From Crossaster papposus (taxonomy: Eukaryota > Echinodermata > Asteroidea > Velatida > Solasteridae), in NCBI GenBank assembly GCA_037893245.1, contig JBAIAA010000440.1:186001-250000 (forward strand): a stretch of 64,000 nt of DNA. The letters run 5' to 3'. Numbering within the stretch: the stretch's first letter is position 1; every line of letters begins with the position of its first letter. The notes under the pieces were generated by a model that was not told the DNA's origin, ran no database searches, and was given only the letters and a program-made list of their open reading frames with translations. Position numbers and translations under genes: made by a program. Positions 46,350 to 57,395 of this stretch are shown here, one piece after another.

Positions 46350-46945
46350 CAGGGGGTGGGGTGGGGGGTGGGGAGGGGGGGGGGGGGGGGGGGGGGCGGA
46401 GGGGGGGGGGGGGGGGCCCTTCGAGACTGTGATTGCGAAACGCTGATGTACCGTCCATTCTCAAAATAGGGGGGAACAATTTTCTCACGCGAAAAATAAA
46501 GAGTTTTTGGCATCCAATCTTAACATCTTGTCTTTTGTAGTTGTAAAAGTTTGTTATTTACCTTAAATTTTATCATCCAATGACAAAAATTGTATTGAAA
46601 ATGAAAAAGCAGTCGAAAAAATTTTAGCGTTGACGTACCGTTGATGCGCGTGGAGATTGTGCACATATACTCAAACGACGTTAACAAATACCTCCCCTAA
46701 AAAGGCAATAATAATCGATAAATTGTGAAAAATCGTGCTTCGAACCCACTAATTTTTTTTCCATGGATACGTTAAAAAAGGATGTAGCAGTGATATACTG
46801 AATTTTTTTAAAAATCTGCCTGTGAACCCCTTGCGTTTCATTGTGTTGTTTTCGAACGATCTATACGTATTTACCATACGTATTTACTGTATGAGGCGGC
46901 TCATGAGCGTGGAAGTATGAATGAGATACATTTCAACGTACCCAA
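46350..46945 (+). repeat. Poly-G-headed repeat element, copy 1
   Basis: Starts with a long G-run (46350-46415) followed by GGCCCTTCGAGACTGTGATTG and a unique body containing 'TCACGCGAAAAATAAAGAG' and 'GATCTATACGTATTTAC'. The body is repeated inverted at 52915-53395, which ends in a C-run, and its end resembles 48840-48925. Confidence 0.75.
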
Positions 46946-47069
46946 ACACTAACCCTAGTAACCCACATCATAACCCTAGCTTTTGGGTAATTTAAGTACA
47001 ATCCAAAAATCTAATTCGTGAAATCCCTAATGGGGACCTATATAGAAATTACCCTTTGGAGACCTTTTC

Positions 47070-47103
47070 ACATGTACATGTACATGTACATGTACATGTA
47101 CAA
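47070..47103 (+). repeat. (ACATGT)n microsatellite
   Basis: About five and a half units of the palindromic hexamer ACATGT/TACATG. Confidence 0.9.
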
Positions 47104-47227
47104 ATCATAGCTGCCCCGGCGTTTATTTGTGACTGCGGGTGCAGAGGTGTTTCTCTATGGTGTTTAAATTTGTTATGAGTGAAACCACTTTGCTCTGTGA
47201 AAACCTCCTAAACGAATGCTAAGTATA

Positions 47228-47911
47228 TGGTGGCCCTGGAGGGATATCAAAAGTCGTGAACAAATTTGCGACTCGTAGTGAATTTATTTGCGACTAGTCG
47301 TAAATATTTTTGCAACTGGTGGTGAATATTTTTGCGACTAGTCGCAAATTTATTTGCAACTGCCTGGAATATATTACGTGAATAATTCACGACTAGTCGT
47401 CAATATTTTCACAAGTCGCGAATAATTTCACAACTAGTCGTGACAAAATTCGCGACTAGGCGTGAATTTGTTACTTGTTTTTTGCGACTAGTCGTGAAAT
47501 TATTCACGACTAGTCGTAAATATTGTTTCGTGAATAGTCGTCAATATTTTCACTAGTCGCGAAACAAATTCGCGACTAGTAGCGAAAATATTCACGACTA
47601 ATCACGAATTATTTACGACTATCGCAGAAAATATTCTCGGCCAGATGCGAATAAATTCACGACCAGATGCGAATAAATTCACGACTAGTTGTGAAAAAAA
47701 AAATTGTGACTAGTCGCGAAAACATATTCACAACTAGGTGCGAATTACTCACACCTAGTCGCAAAAGTATTCGCGAGCAGTCGCCAAAAAAATCGCAACT
47801 AGTCGCAAAAATATTCACAACCAGTTGCGAATAAATTCACGACAAGTCGCGAATAAATTCACGACAAGTCGCAAACAAATTCACGACTTTTATGTCCCTC
47901 CAGGGCCACCA
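47228..47911. mobile_element. TIR element filled with CGACTAGTCG palindromes
   Basis: Perfect 17-bp inverted ends TGGTGGCCCTGGAGGGA (47228-47244) and its complement (47895-47911), with imperfect inversion for another 25 bp. TA lies directly outside both ends. The interior is a degenerate array of CGACTAGTCG/GCGACTAGTCGC words joined by AATATTTT or AATAAATT. No coding capacity. TA target and short perfect ends fit a Tc1/mariner-type MITE, but this is not certain. Confidence 0.75.
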
Positions 47912-48246
47912 TAAATTTCCCCTTAGTTTTATTTCAGGGAAAGGTAGTTTTTGCAGGTAATTAACTGTTTGCCAAAATAAAGCACGACCTCACTAGATTC
48001 GAGGCTAATACTGACGTACGTTATACACTGGAATAAAAAAAAAACAGCGCCTCGCCGAAGCACCATAACATAACGATGCTGAGGCGGGCCGACCGGTATA
48101 CGGTACCGGTGGCTGTAGCTAGCTTGCACTGCCACGCCCCGGGAGATCGGCCACACAATGCTATTAAAAGTAGGCTCAAACTCGGTCGCTGATTGGATCC
48201 CTCGGAAAAGCGAGGGAGAATAGTCGAAAACTAAGGTTAAAGCCAG

Positions 48247-48941
48247 GGGGGGGGGGGGGGCGGAAGGGGTGTTGCGCAATCATTTGCGATCGCAGTTTTG
48301 GGTACACTCCATTAAAATACAAAAAGGTGATGACCATTAAACATAAATAATAAATCCATGTATACTGTTAAAATTCTCTCTTTAACAGCACTGAAAACAT
48401 AATAGTTTATATTTGAAGAGTATTTTCAATTGTTGAGGTGCTTAGTTTTAAATAAATTGGAAATAAAAATATTACCGACAATTTTCCGTTGGTTTATTGT
48501 AGCAGCTAACGTGTATGAATGGGTCCAGGTGGGACCTAAAATGGCTACAAATATCGACATAATGTGAAAAAAATTATCGTTCATCCTCTGATTTTTTTCC
48601 ACTAACGTAATAATTAGTTAAATAAAAATCCCTCGGTACATCCTCTAGATATTTGACGTTTTTTTTAAATTTGTTTTTGAAAATGGTTTCTGCCAATTCT
48701 CAATCGCGAAAGTTTACGCCATGCCTGTACTGTACGAATCTGGCTTTGTGGACGTAGCATAAATCACTGAATTCGGGGAGCGATGCACGGAGCTCGTCGA
48801 GTGCAAATTTGTACGTGTTTCAATCATGGTGCGCTTCGAGGTAGCGATCTATACGTATTTACTGTATGAGATGTTCGACTCGTGATGAGCGTGGAAGAAT
48901 GAATGAGATACATTTCAACGTTGGTGGCGCACGTTGTTGGC
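48247..48941 (+). repeat. Poly-G-headed repeat element, copy 2 (diverged)
   Basis: Headed by a G-run (48247-48262) and closed by poly-C tract 2. The body contains 'GATCTATACGTATTTACTG' (about 48847) and 'GAATGAGATACATTTCAACG' (about 48900), shared with copy 1 at 46865-46940, and a diverged version of the 'TGTGAAAAAAATTATCG' part. Confidence 0.6.
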
Positions 48942-49039
48942 TCCCCCCCCCCCCCTCCACCCCCCCCCCCCCCCCCCCCCCCCCCCACTCCACCTCCCCC
49001 CCCCCCCCCCCCCCCCCTCCACCTCCCCCACCCCCCCTG
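48942..49039 (+). repeat. Poly-C tract 2
   Basis: About 100 bases, nearly all C, with rare A and T. Length is likely unreliable in any assembly. Confidence 0.85.
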
Positions 49040-49920
49040 GTTAAAGCTAACAATTGCTTGCCAACTAGTGCTAGACCCTTTGGGGAATCCAAAATCATGT
49101 ACGTTTATCAAACGTCGGCTCCAGTGCGAGTCTGGATCAGTTACTACGGAGCTCTGGAAGTGCTATCCTACGGAAGCCCGTTAGGGCCAGGTACCTCTTT
49201 CTCTTTCACATAGGTTCGTTTCTCTTTCACAGAGGTTCGTTTCTCTTTCGCGGTGGTGCGTTTCTCTTTCAGAACGTGTGTCTCTCTCTTTCAAGGGGCA
49301 AGTCCATTTTTCACAGGGGTGCATGCCCAGGTGAAAATTCCAGTTGAAACCAGTTGAACTGGACCAGTTGGGACCAGTTAAAACCAGTCGAACTGGTCTC
49401 AACTGGTTCAACTGGGAATTAGTGACTGGTATTGAACTGGTTTAACTGGTATTGAACTGGTTTAACTGGTGTTGAACTGGTTTAACTGGTATTGAACTGG
49501 TTTAACTGGCTTAACTGGTTTTGAAACCAAAAAACTTCAATGAACGTTCTGATATATAACTGCGTGGAATTCCGTAATGAAATAATACCAATGGAATTTA
49601 CTTATTAAACATTACTATAGGGGAAGTAGGTATACATACAATAATAACCTACTCTTATATATTACCTACTACATATAAATACATACTACATACTTAGCCA
49701 TCGCCGTTAGTTAGTTTTATACTACACTTTTTTGTCCACGACATAGTCACAGCTAGTTTTTATGAATAATGTCAAAATTTGAATACGAATGGAATGTAAT
49801 GGGAATTTTTAACTATATTTGCACAAAAATATAAATTCAATCATGGAATCGTTTGAATAATTACATATAATGTCACAAAAGTGCATTTTTGGACAAAATA
49901 CCACAATTTAACATCGACTA

Positions 49921-50515
49921 TTGCAACTGGTTTTGCAACTGGTTTTTCAACTGGTTTTCGCAACTGCATGGTTTTTGCAACTGGTTTTTGCAACTGGTTT
50001 TTGCAACTGGTTTTTGCAACTGGTTTTTGCAACTGGTTTTGGCAACTGGTTTTGGCAACTGGTTTTGGCAACTGGTTTTGGCAACTGGTTTTGGCAACTG
50101 GTTTTGGCAACTGGTTTTGGCAACTGGTTTTGGCAACTGGTTTTGGCAACTGGTTTTGGCAACTGGTTTTGGCAACTGGTTTTGGCAACTGGTTTTGGCA
50201 ACTGGTTTTGGCAACTGGTTTTGGCAACTGGTTTTGGCAACTGGTTTTTGCAACTGGTTCTTGCAACTGGTTCTTGCAACTGGTTCTTGCAACTGGTTCT
50301 TGCAATACTGGTTCTTGCAATACTGGTTCTTGCAATACTGGTTCTTGCAATACTGGTTCTTGCAACTGGTTCTTGCAACTGGTTCTTGCAACTGGTTCTT
50401 GCAACTGGTTCTTGCAACTGGTTCTTGCAACTGGTTCTTGCAGCTGGTTCTTGCAACTGGTTCTTGCAACTGGTTCTTGCAACTGGTTCTTGCAACTGGT
50501 TCGAATCTTGCCACT
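49921..50515 (+). repeat. 13-bp minisatellite (GGCAACTGGTTTT and variants)
   Basis: About 45 units: TTGCAACTGGTTT, then GGCAACTGGTTTT, then CTTGCAACTGGTT. Four units carry an extra AT (CTTGCAATACTGGTT, 50295-50360). Since 13 is not a multiple of 3, the translation repeats every 13 residues and stays open in several frames on both strands (frames of 198-287 codons). These are not proteins. Confidence 0.9.
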
Positions 50516-51174
50516 GATTTTTGCAACTGGTATTGCGGAAGTCGAGGGGGGTGTTGGTTCTTGGCAATAGGTATTTTTAATAAATAAAGTTGGGGAAAAT
50601 GTGCTGTCTGTTGATTTTGTTGGGGATGTAATTAGACTTTTAAAGAATGTTTTATTTGGTTCCTGTTCACTTGACCAGTTGGTACATGTAACTGGTTTCA
50701 ACAATTGGTTTCAACTGGTTATTGTTAATAAAAAAGACCAGTTCAGGGTACGTAACTGGTTCCTTCAACTGGTTTGAACTGTTTCCTGTTGTCGGCACAA
50801 GAATAACCAGTTGGTAACTGGTTCCTTCAACTGGTTTGTACTGTTTCCTATTTTCACCACAAGAATGACCAGTTGGTAACTGGTTCATTCAACTGGTTTA
50901 AACTGTTTCCTATTGTCGCCACAAGATTGACCAGTAAATGTTCCTACAACTGGTTTCAACTGGTTCCTATTGTCGCCACACAAATTACCAGTTGGTAACT
51001 GTTCTTTAACTGCTTACAACTGGTTTCAACTGGTTTTTGTTGAATCTGATTGAGCTACCAGTTGATGCCAGTTGATTCCATCACGTACCAGTTGGATACC
51101 AGTTAATTCCAGTTCAAAACAGTTGAAACCAGTTGAAGGTTTAACTGGTTTCAACTGGAATTTTCACCTGGGGC

Positions 51175-51295
51175 ATTTATCATGTATTGCGATTAAGTCG
51201 CAGCCGCGAGTTAGTATGTCGCGGCCGCGACTTACTAACTCGCGGCCGCGACTTACTAACTCGCGGCCGCGACTTAATCGCAATACATGATAAAT
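51175..51295. repeat. Nested 121-bp palindrome with GCGGCCGC cores
   Basis: Near-perfect palindrome from ATTTATCATG to CATGATAAAT. The centre has three tandem about 21-bp units around GCGGCCGCGACTTACTAACT. The left arm of the host element at about 49318-49330 reads GTGCATGCCCAGG without it, so it was inserted into the right arm only. Confidence 0.8.
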
Positions 51296-51484
51296 GCACC
51301 CCTGTGAAAAATGGACTTGCCCCTTGAAAGAGAGAGACACACGTTCTGAAAGAGAAACGCACCACCGCGAAAGAGAAACGAACCTCTGTGAAAGAGAAAC
51401 GAACCTCTGTGAAAGAGAAAGAGGTACCTGGCCCTAACGGGCTTCCGTACTATCCGACTTGTTTACAACCTGACATATTTTATC

Positions 51485-51760
51485 TCAGGATGACGAAATA
51501 ACAACCAAGGCAAAATGACAACATCCTTTTATATTTGTTCGCGTAATGGCGACATCCTGAGATAATATAAGTGATGACAACATCCTGAAAGTACGATGAC
51601 GACATCCTGATATAATATATCCAGGGATGACGACATGCTGAAAGTAAGATGATGACATCCTGAAATTATTTATCACGGAATGACAGAATCCTGAAAGTAT
51701 GGATGACGACATTCTGAAAACAATTATCACAGCAGGATGACGACACCCTAAAAGTAGTTA
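51485..51760 (+). repeat. Degenerate tandem repeat around GATGACGACATCCTGAAA
   Basis: About nine irregular copies of ATGACGACATCCTGAAA spaced 25-45 bp with AT-rich linkers. Confidence 0.75.
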
Positions 51761-52300
51761 GTCTTGGCCTAAAACGTCAGTGATCGAAAATGATCGTGCC
51801 TTCGAACGACTGATTTTGACAAACAAAGTGTACTTTTCTCATTCTAACGTCTTGGAAAACCTGCAGAACTCTTGTGAACTCTTGTATGCGAATTTGACTA
51901 TTGGTGTATTTAAGAATATGCATAGCGGCTTCACGCAGTCAACTACCTATTCAGCAGTCACGCGGGCCTGCATTGCATATCTAATTAGCTCAGCTTTACG
52001 GTTAAATTGTGTACGTGACTTCACGTGCATCATCGTGCGAAAACTGTAAACATGACTTAAAGGAGCATTACGCCCTAAAATCTCCTGTGACGTGTTTATC
52101 CGTCATCCAGTTAACACTGCGTGTATATATACGGCATCCGACGCGAGCTTGTTAACACAAAAATATGCCTAGCTTTTTAAAGGATGGCTGTATGGACGTT
52201 TAGTATCCTACTTTTATATACTCTTACAGATGAACATAATTTCATTCAAAACTTTGTTCTGTATATAGCCTAATTAGGCGCTTCCAGGACGTAAATATTC
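51761..52300. other. No recognisable gene
   Basis: An 89-codon frame (51780-52049, plus) shows no domain. Non-coding by default. Confidence 0.35.
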
Positions 52301-52302
52301 CT

Positions 52303-52432
52303 TTAAGGCCGGTTCATACTTCATGCGAAAGCGAATGCGATACGAATTTGACGTCACAAAGTATTCCTGGTGTTCACCTTTGGCAAATTAGCAGTACGAA
52401 ACACCCCCCCCCCCCCCCCCCCCCTCCCCCCG
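52303..52432 (+). repeat. Possible MITE end followed by poly-C tract 3
   Basis: 'TTAAGGCCGGTTCATACTTC' with GCGAAAGCGAATGCGATACG resembles a MITE terminus, but no partner end was found. A C-run follows (52404-52432). Confidence 0.35.
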
Positions 52433-52670
52433 AGTTGACCAATCTGCGTACGAGTTGTCCCGCGTACGAGTTGTCCCGCGTACGAGTTGGCCCGCGCACG
52501 AGTTGTTCAGGGGCCCGCCGTCCGCGACTTGTTGTTACCGTAGGTGGGCGAGTCAAAATTCATGAATTATTCAGTAGTTGCATTGATCACTGTACAACAC
52601 TTAGGTTCTAGGTCTCTTTTCCCCTTAAATTAAAAATACTCCAAAGATATAAATTTGACTAGTGAACTGC

Positions 52671-52750
52671 GAGGTGACCTACAGCAGGATTCGAACCAGG
52701 GATTTTTCCATAGCCCATCCCACTATCCACTACACTACGTATAGCAGCTC
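52671..52750 (-). tRNA. tRNA-like sequence (probable pseudogene or SINE head)
   Basis: On the minus strand, box A TAGTGTAGTGG (52737-52727) and a perfect box B GGTTCGAATCC (52697-52687) lie at about tRNA spacing. The T stem has mismatches and I could not pair a proper acceptor stem, so a functional tRNA is unlikely. The anticodon was not assigned. Confidence 0.45.
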
Positions 52751-52914
52751 GACAACAGCTGTTCTTTAAAGTGATTCAATGTAACTAGTTAACTAAATAA
52801 CAACAATGCTGTGACGTCATGTTTTATTTCGATGAATAAACATAACATCTCATTCAAACTACTAAATAATTCATGAATTTTGACTCTACAACAAACGGAA
52901 TTGTTTTATGGAGA

Positions 52915-53395
52915 TGTCATTTTCTGCCATTTTCGTTCGAAAACAACCTGATGAAACTCAAGGGGTTCACAGGCAGATTTTGTTTTAAATTCAGTATATC
53001 ACTGCTACATCCTTTTTTAACGTATCCATGGAAAAAAGTGAGTGGGTTCGAAGCACGATTTTTCACAATTTATCGATTATTATGGCCCTTTTTAGGGGAG
53101 GTATTTGTTAACGTCGTTTGAGTATTGGTGCACAATCTCCACGCGCATCAACGGTACGTCAACGCCTAATTTTTTCGACTGCTTTTTTCATTTTCAATAC
53201 AATTGTTGTCATTGGATGATAAAAATTAAGGTAAATAACAACCTTTTACAACTACATGTTGGATGCCAAAAACTCTTTATTTTTCGCGTGAGAAAATTGT
53301 TCCCTCCTATTATGAGAATGGACGGTACCACAGCGTTTCGCAATCACAGCCTCAAAGGGCCCCCCTCCGCCCCCCCCCCCCCCCCCCCCCCCTGA
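52915..53395 (-). repeat. Poly-G-headed repeat element, inverted copy
   Basis: Reverse complement of 46400-46880 with scattered differences; on the plus strand it ends in a C-run (53361-53392). The two copies enclose about 7 kb of other repeats. Confidence 0.8.
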
Positions 53396-54131
53396 CGTAA
53401 AGCTTGAAAAGACACCTGAAATTCTGAGGACATTTCAAGCCTAGTTGAAATAGTTACTCGCCCCCGCATGCGCGCCGAGTCGTTTTCATTTAATACAGTG
53501 TACGACACACTGTGTGTTTCCCATTTGTACATGCCACCAAATGCATGTGGTTTCTTACACGTCCGCAAAGACGAACCCTTCCCGGCTGCCATGGAATCGT
53601 GATACACCCACGGTACGCGTACAAAGGAAGGAATAGACCAAAATAACTCGAGTTTCGGGGGTTGTTTAAATTGGGCACTCTATGTCCTGGAATTCGTGTT
53701 GCCCAATTTGTCGGGCTACATTGAAAACGCGTTTTGATGATGTCCTTCGGAAAGAGCACTGGGCGTTTTTGTGGTTTTTCTTGTGTAGAACGAGTTACGA
53801 GAGTCACAAATTAAAATGACCCCGAAACTCGAGTTTAGTCAGGATTTGTCTAAGTGTTAAGTCTGCTCCTCTAAAAAAAAGTCTGTTACTTTACCAGGAA
53901 CAATCAAAACCCAAATTTGGCTGTCAGAATGAATGTTATTAAAGTTATTGAAAAAATATCAATTTTCATAGTTTGTTTTCTCAAAAAATACTGTTAAATA
54001 TGTGTTTTTATTAATGTTGAAAACATATGAATTCGGAAAACAGACATTTCAAGGATTCCAAAACTGTTTTCAGATCGCTTCTGGGTCTTAGAAAACACCT
54101 TAGCCTATTTTGGGACATAAGACCCCTACAC
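53396..54131. other. No recognisable gene
   Basis: Open frames on the minus strand (53344-53807) show no domain. The 54050-54120 part ('CAAAACTGTTTTCAGATCGC') resembles 35655-35720 and 57000-57065, so a fragment of the segmental duplication may lie here. Confidence 0.4.
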
Positions 54132-54996
54132 AAGGCCCGGTCACACAGCCTTTCGCGTCTGTATCGCGGGTAAAATTTCGCAATTTTTTTTTGCCCGCGG
54201 TTGCCCGTGGTGGAAAATGTGCAAAATTGGCTTACCCGCGGTTTACCCGTGGTATGCCCGCGGAACAGACGCCGGCGACTGTTCCGCGTCCTTATCGCGG
54301 GTGAAGCGCGGCGGTACCGCGGCCTACCACGGGTATAATAAAGCAGCCAAACCGGGCTGTAGAAATCATAATCATAATCATTGACGTCTGGAGCACAACT
54401 GACGAATGCTCGGCAAATCGCGCTTTTTATATACCTAAAATCAGACGTTGTACGGACGCGATTAGGCCGTGGACAATCGTATTTGGGACGTGTACAAGAC
54501 GCAATTGAACGTGATTAGGCCGGTATTGGGGCGCGCTGTTTACGCGGAGAAAGGCGTTTGTCCGTGCTTACACGCGGTACACACGCTAATGCACGTGATA
54601 ACAACGCGGTACAGACGCGGAACAAACGTGCTATGACCGTGCTCCACCCGCGATTACCCGCGAAAATTTCGCGTCCTACCGCGTGTAACCACGTCTTAAC
54701 CGCGGCCGTAGCACGTCCTAGCACGTTCGTTCCGCGTCTGTACCGCGTCTTTACCGCGTGTGTACCACGTGTACCGCCCGCGATTACCCGCGGTCTAAAT
54801 TTTTGGGCAGCCCAAAACTTTTTCGCGCGGCCAACCGCGTGTGAATTTCTTACCGCGTGTAACGACGGGTAAAGTACGGCTGTATCGCGTCTTTATCGCG
54901 ACCTCAAAGCGTCCAACAGCGTCTGCTTCACGGGCAGAATTTTTTTGCCGTGATTCGGCCGCGATACGCCCGTGGAGGGCTGTGTGACCGGGCCTT
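54132..54996. mobile_element. TIR element filled with CCGCG-rich words
   Basis: Perfect 19-bp inverted ends AAGGCCCGGTCACACAGCC (54132-54150) and complement (54978-54996). The interior is a GC-rich mosaic of ACCGCGTCT, TTACCCGCGGT and CACGCGGTA words in both orientations. TTAA overlaps the right border (54995-54998) but not the left. Open frames inside are not genes. Confidence 0.75.
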
Positions 54997-55761
54997 AAGA
55001 TATGTTTGTCCGGTTTTTAACTTTTTGGTCCACTCTGTATAATATAAGAAAAAGAGGAAGCAATAACAAACGAGTACATTGCGTAGAGGTATGTTCAAAA
55101 TTGCCAATTGATAAGCCAAATTGCCACGAACAGCAATTCGTAAGTAAATCAGGGAGTGATTCTTTGCTGTCTCGGTGAAATTGAGAAAGCACCCCAACAT
55201 TGTTGGACATGTTCAAAATTGTTGGGTTGATTCCAAAACAAATTTTATTTATTTGTTTGTTCTTCAACATTCTTATTTCTAGTTTTGTATATTCCTACAG
55301 CATTCTCACAAATTTCGTAGAGTTATCCTTGGTGTTAAACAGTTCATAATCATGCCGAACCATTTCGAATGTTACAAAAATTGTACGAATATTATAAGAA
55401 TACTATACGAATACTCCAAGATTTTGTTAAGAATAAATAAGAATAATATAAGAATTTAGCAAGAATGAATCACGAATAATGACGAATTATCCAGATTTTC
55501 CTAGGAATTAAATATGAATAACCAAGAATCAAGCAGAATTTAATACGAATTGATCCAGAATAGACATAAGTAACTAAATAAACCAGAACTCTTAAATAAT
55601 TGATGTGAATATCTGCTCTGCTCGGCAAACTGGAACTGACTGACGATGAGCTCTCGTCTGGATTCGGCGTCGTTCTGATGATTCTTGCTTGTTAAGATTG
55701 CAATCGGCTTAGCTCGGGATTTTCGAATAATTTACATTCTTCAATTTACCGCCCAAAGCCT
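54997..55761. other. No gene; AAGAAT-rich patch
   Basis: 55380-55570 is a string of degenerate ATAAGAATA/ACGAATA words. The rest shows nothing recognisable. Confidence 0.45.
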
Positions 55762-57395
55762 CACTGTGGCCACTCCTTGGAATTTTGGGAATTTGGGCAA
55801 GACCTTGGGAACTTGGGATTGTTATCCAAATTTCACGAAATCTTGGGATTTTTGCATTTTTGTTAACCGCAAACAATTTTGTTTCTATCATGGCACTTTG
55901 TAAACCGCAAACTACTTTGCAAGTGTGGACGGCGCCTTTGCGCGCGTGTGGCTCCTCCGATCAAGTGTATACATTATACATGTATGATTCAATTGAAACA
56001 TTATTACTGTACATTTAGATCATTTATTTGTAGTATAGTCGAACCTTGATAATAAGAGCACTGTTAATACAACAAGATTGCTTATAACAAGGACAACAAT
56101 AGGTCCTGAGGTTGTTTTTTCCCCCTTCTCTCCATTACTGATAATACAAAGTACCTGTTAGGCCTATAACAAGGTAATTTGTAAAGTCCCCATGACCTTG
56201 TTATAAATGTGTTTGACTGTACTGTACATTTATTCAACAAATTGGGTCTTTTTGCGGATTCTCTGGTCCGTTATACCATCATCCGTGCTATCTTATGACA
56301 TCTTGGAAATTCTTAGAATTTTACTGCCATCATCTTGGGATGTTCACATTTGATGAGTGGCCACGCTGCAAAGCCTTGCTTTGGCATTAAAGTACGATGA
56401 CAGCATAAATATTAAGAAAGGTTTGAGTGAATCATGCTAATTGTTTACCGAATGAAATGAAACCCTTTTTAATCGCAATACATTCATATCCTATACTTCT
56501 TTAAATACATGTACAAACACGTGTGCTTTGTATACAGTGCGCGTGCTTTCATATTCAAGGTCATTAGAAAATATATAATTTTTCAAAATACACACCCACG
56601 ACTAATTTCTCATTAAAATGGTGTTAATTGTTTGCAAGGCATTGGTCTACAAGTTCAAACTAGTTTGCACCCAAAACACATGCACTGATACTCGCAAAAA
56701 ATGCGTACTACATGTACTTACAATCAGAAAAATAAATAAAAGGGGCGTGGCTTGTTAACTTAATAATTAATATTATATACATACAACCTAATTAATTATC
56801 ATTTAAAAGCATTGTGGATCTTTTCTCAGATTAAACTTGTCGTCAGGAAGAAAAAATCAGTAATTTCATGTTCATTTTTGAGTGAATATAATAGCGGTTT
56901 TCATTTTGTCCATCTTTTTTTATTAAAATAGTAAGAGAAAATGACCAAACTGCTAAAGGAAATGTTGGAAACATATAAATCTGTGAAATGGAACTACCAA
57001 GCATTCCAAAACTGTTTTCAGGTCGCTTCTAGGTCTTAGAAAACACATGAGTCTATGTTTGGACATAAGAACCACTACTAATATTGAAATTGAAATCAGT
57101 GGAAGTAGCCGGTGTCATGAAAATCGAACTCCTATGAAAATTAGATTATTTTTCCTATTATTGGTTTAACCCTGTCACGTGACAGGCCACGCTCCTAATT
57201 ATCTCCACTTAAGCAAGTACGCAATACTACCAATGAGTCCGGATGTCATGGGGTCTGAAATTCAAGCTACACCAGTCTACTTTAAAGTCATTAGCGGTGA
57301 AGTTTGTTGTCTGCACAATTATTTAATTTAGTTTTTAGACTGGGTTATGCTTGCATGCGTGTTTTGTTTTCTTTATTTATTTGCGATTGGAACAT
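55762..57395 (+). repeat. Segmental duplication, copy B, middle part
   Basis: Partner of 34466-36063 with small indels. It ends at GATTGGAACAT and joins directly to the palindrome, without the 4.16-kb element of copy A and without about 36 bp of the palindrome's outer end. Confidence 0.85.

Larger units (their letters stand above)
49171..51447. mobile_element. 2.3-kb TIR element filled with AACTGGTT minisatellite
   Basis: Inverted arms begin CGGAAGCCCGTTAGGGCCAG (49171) and end with its complement (51447), inside TA on both sides (49169-49170 and 51448-49). The arms extend about 170 bp through CTCTTTC-rich sequence to 'AGGTGAAAATTCCAGTTG'. The interior is AACTGGTT/AACCAGTT words in changing orientation, with a regular 13-bp array at 49921-50515. 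No gene. Confidence 0.75.

Noticed and set aside
48824..49213. Pro-rich and Gly-rich frames
   Set aside because: Direct translation of poly-C/poly-G tracts.
49841..50704. Open frames of about 200-290 codons in several frames
   Set aside because: A 13-bp repeat without stops stays open in most frames; the peptide is a 13-residue periodic artefact.
54110..54872. GC-rich open frames
   Set aside because: They lie inside a TIR element of CCGCG word repeats; low complexity.
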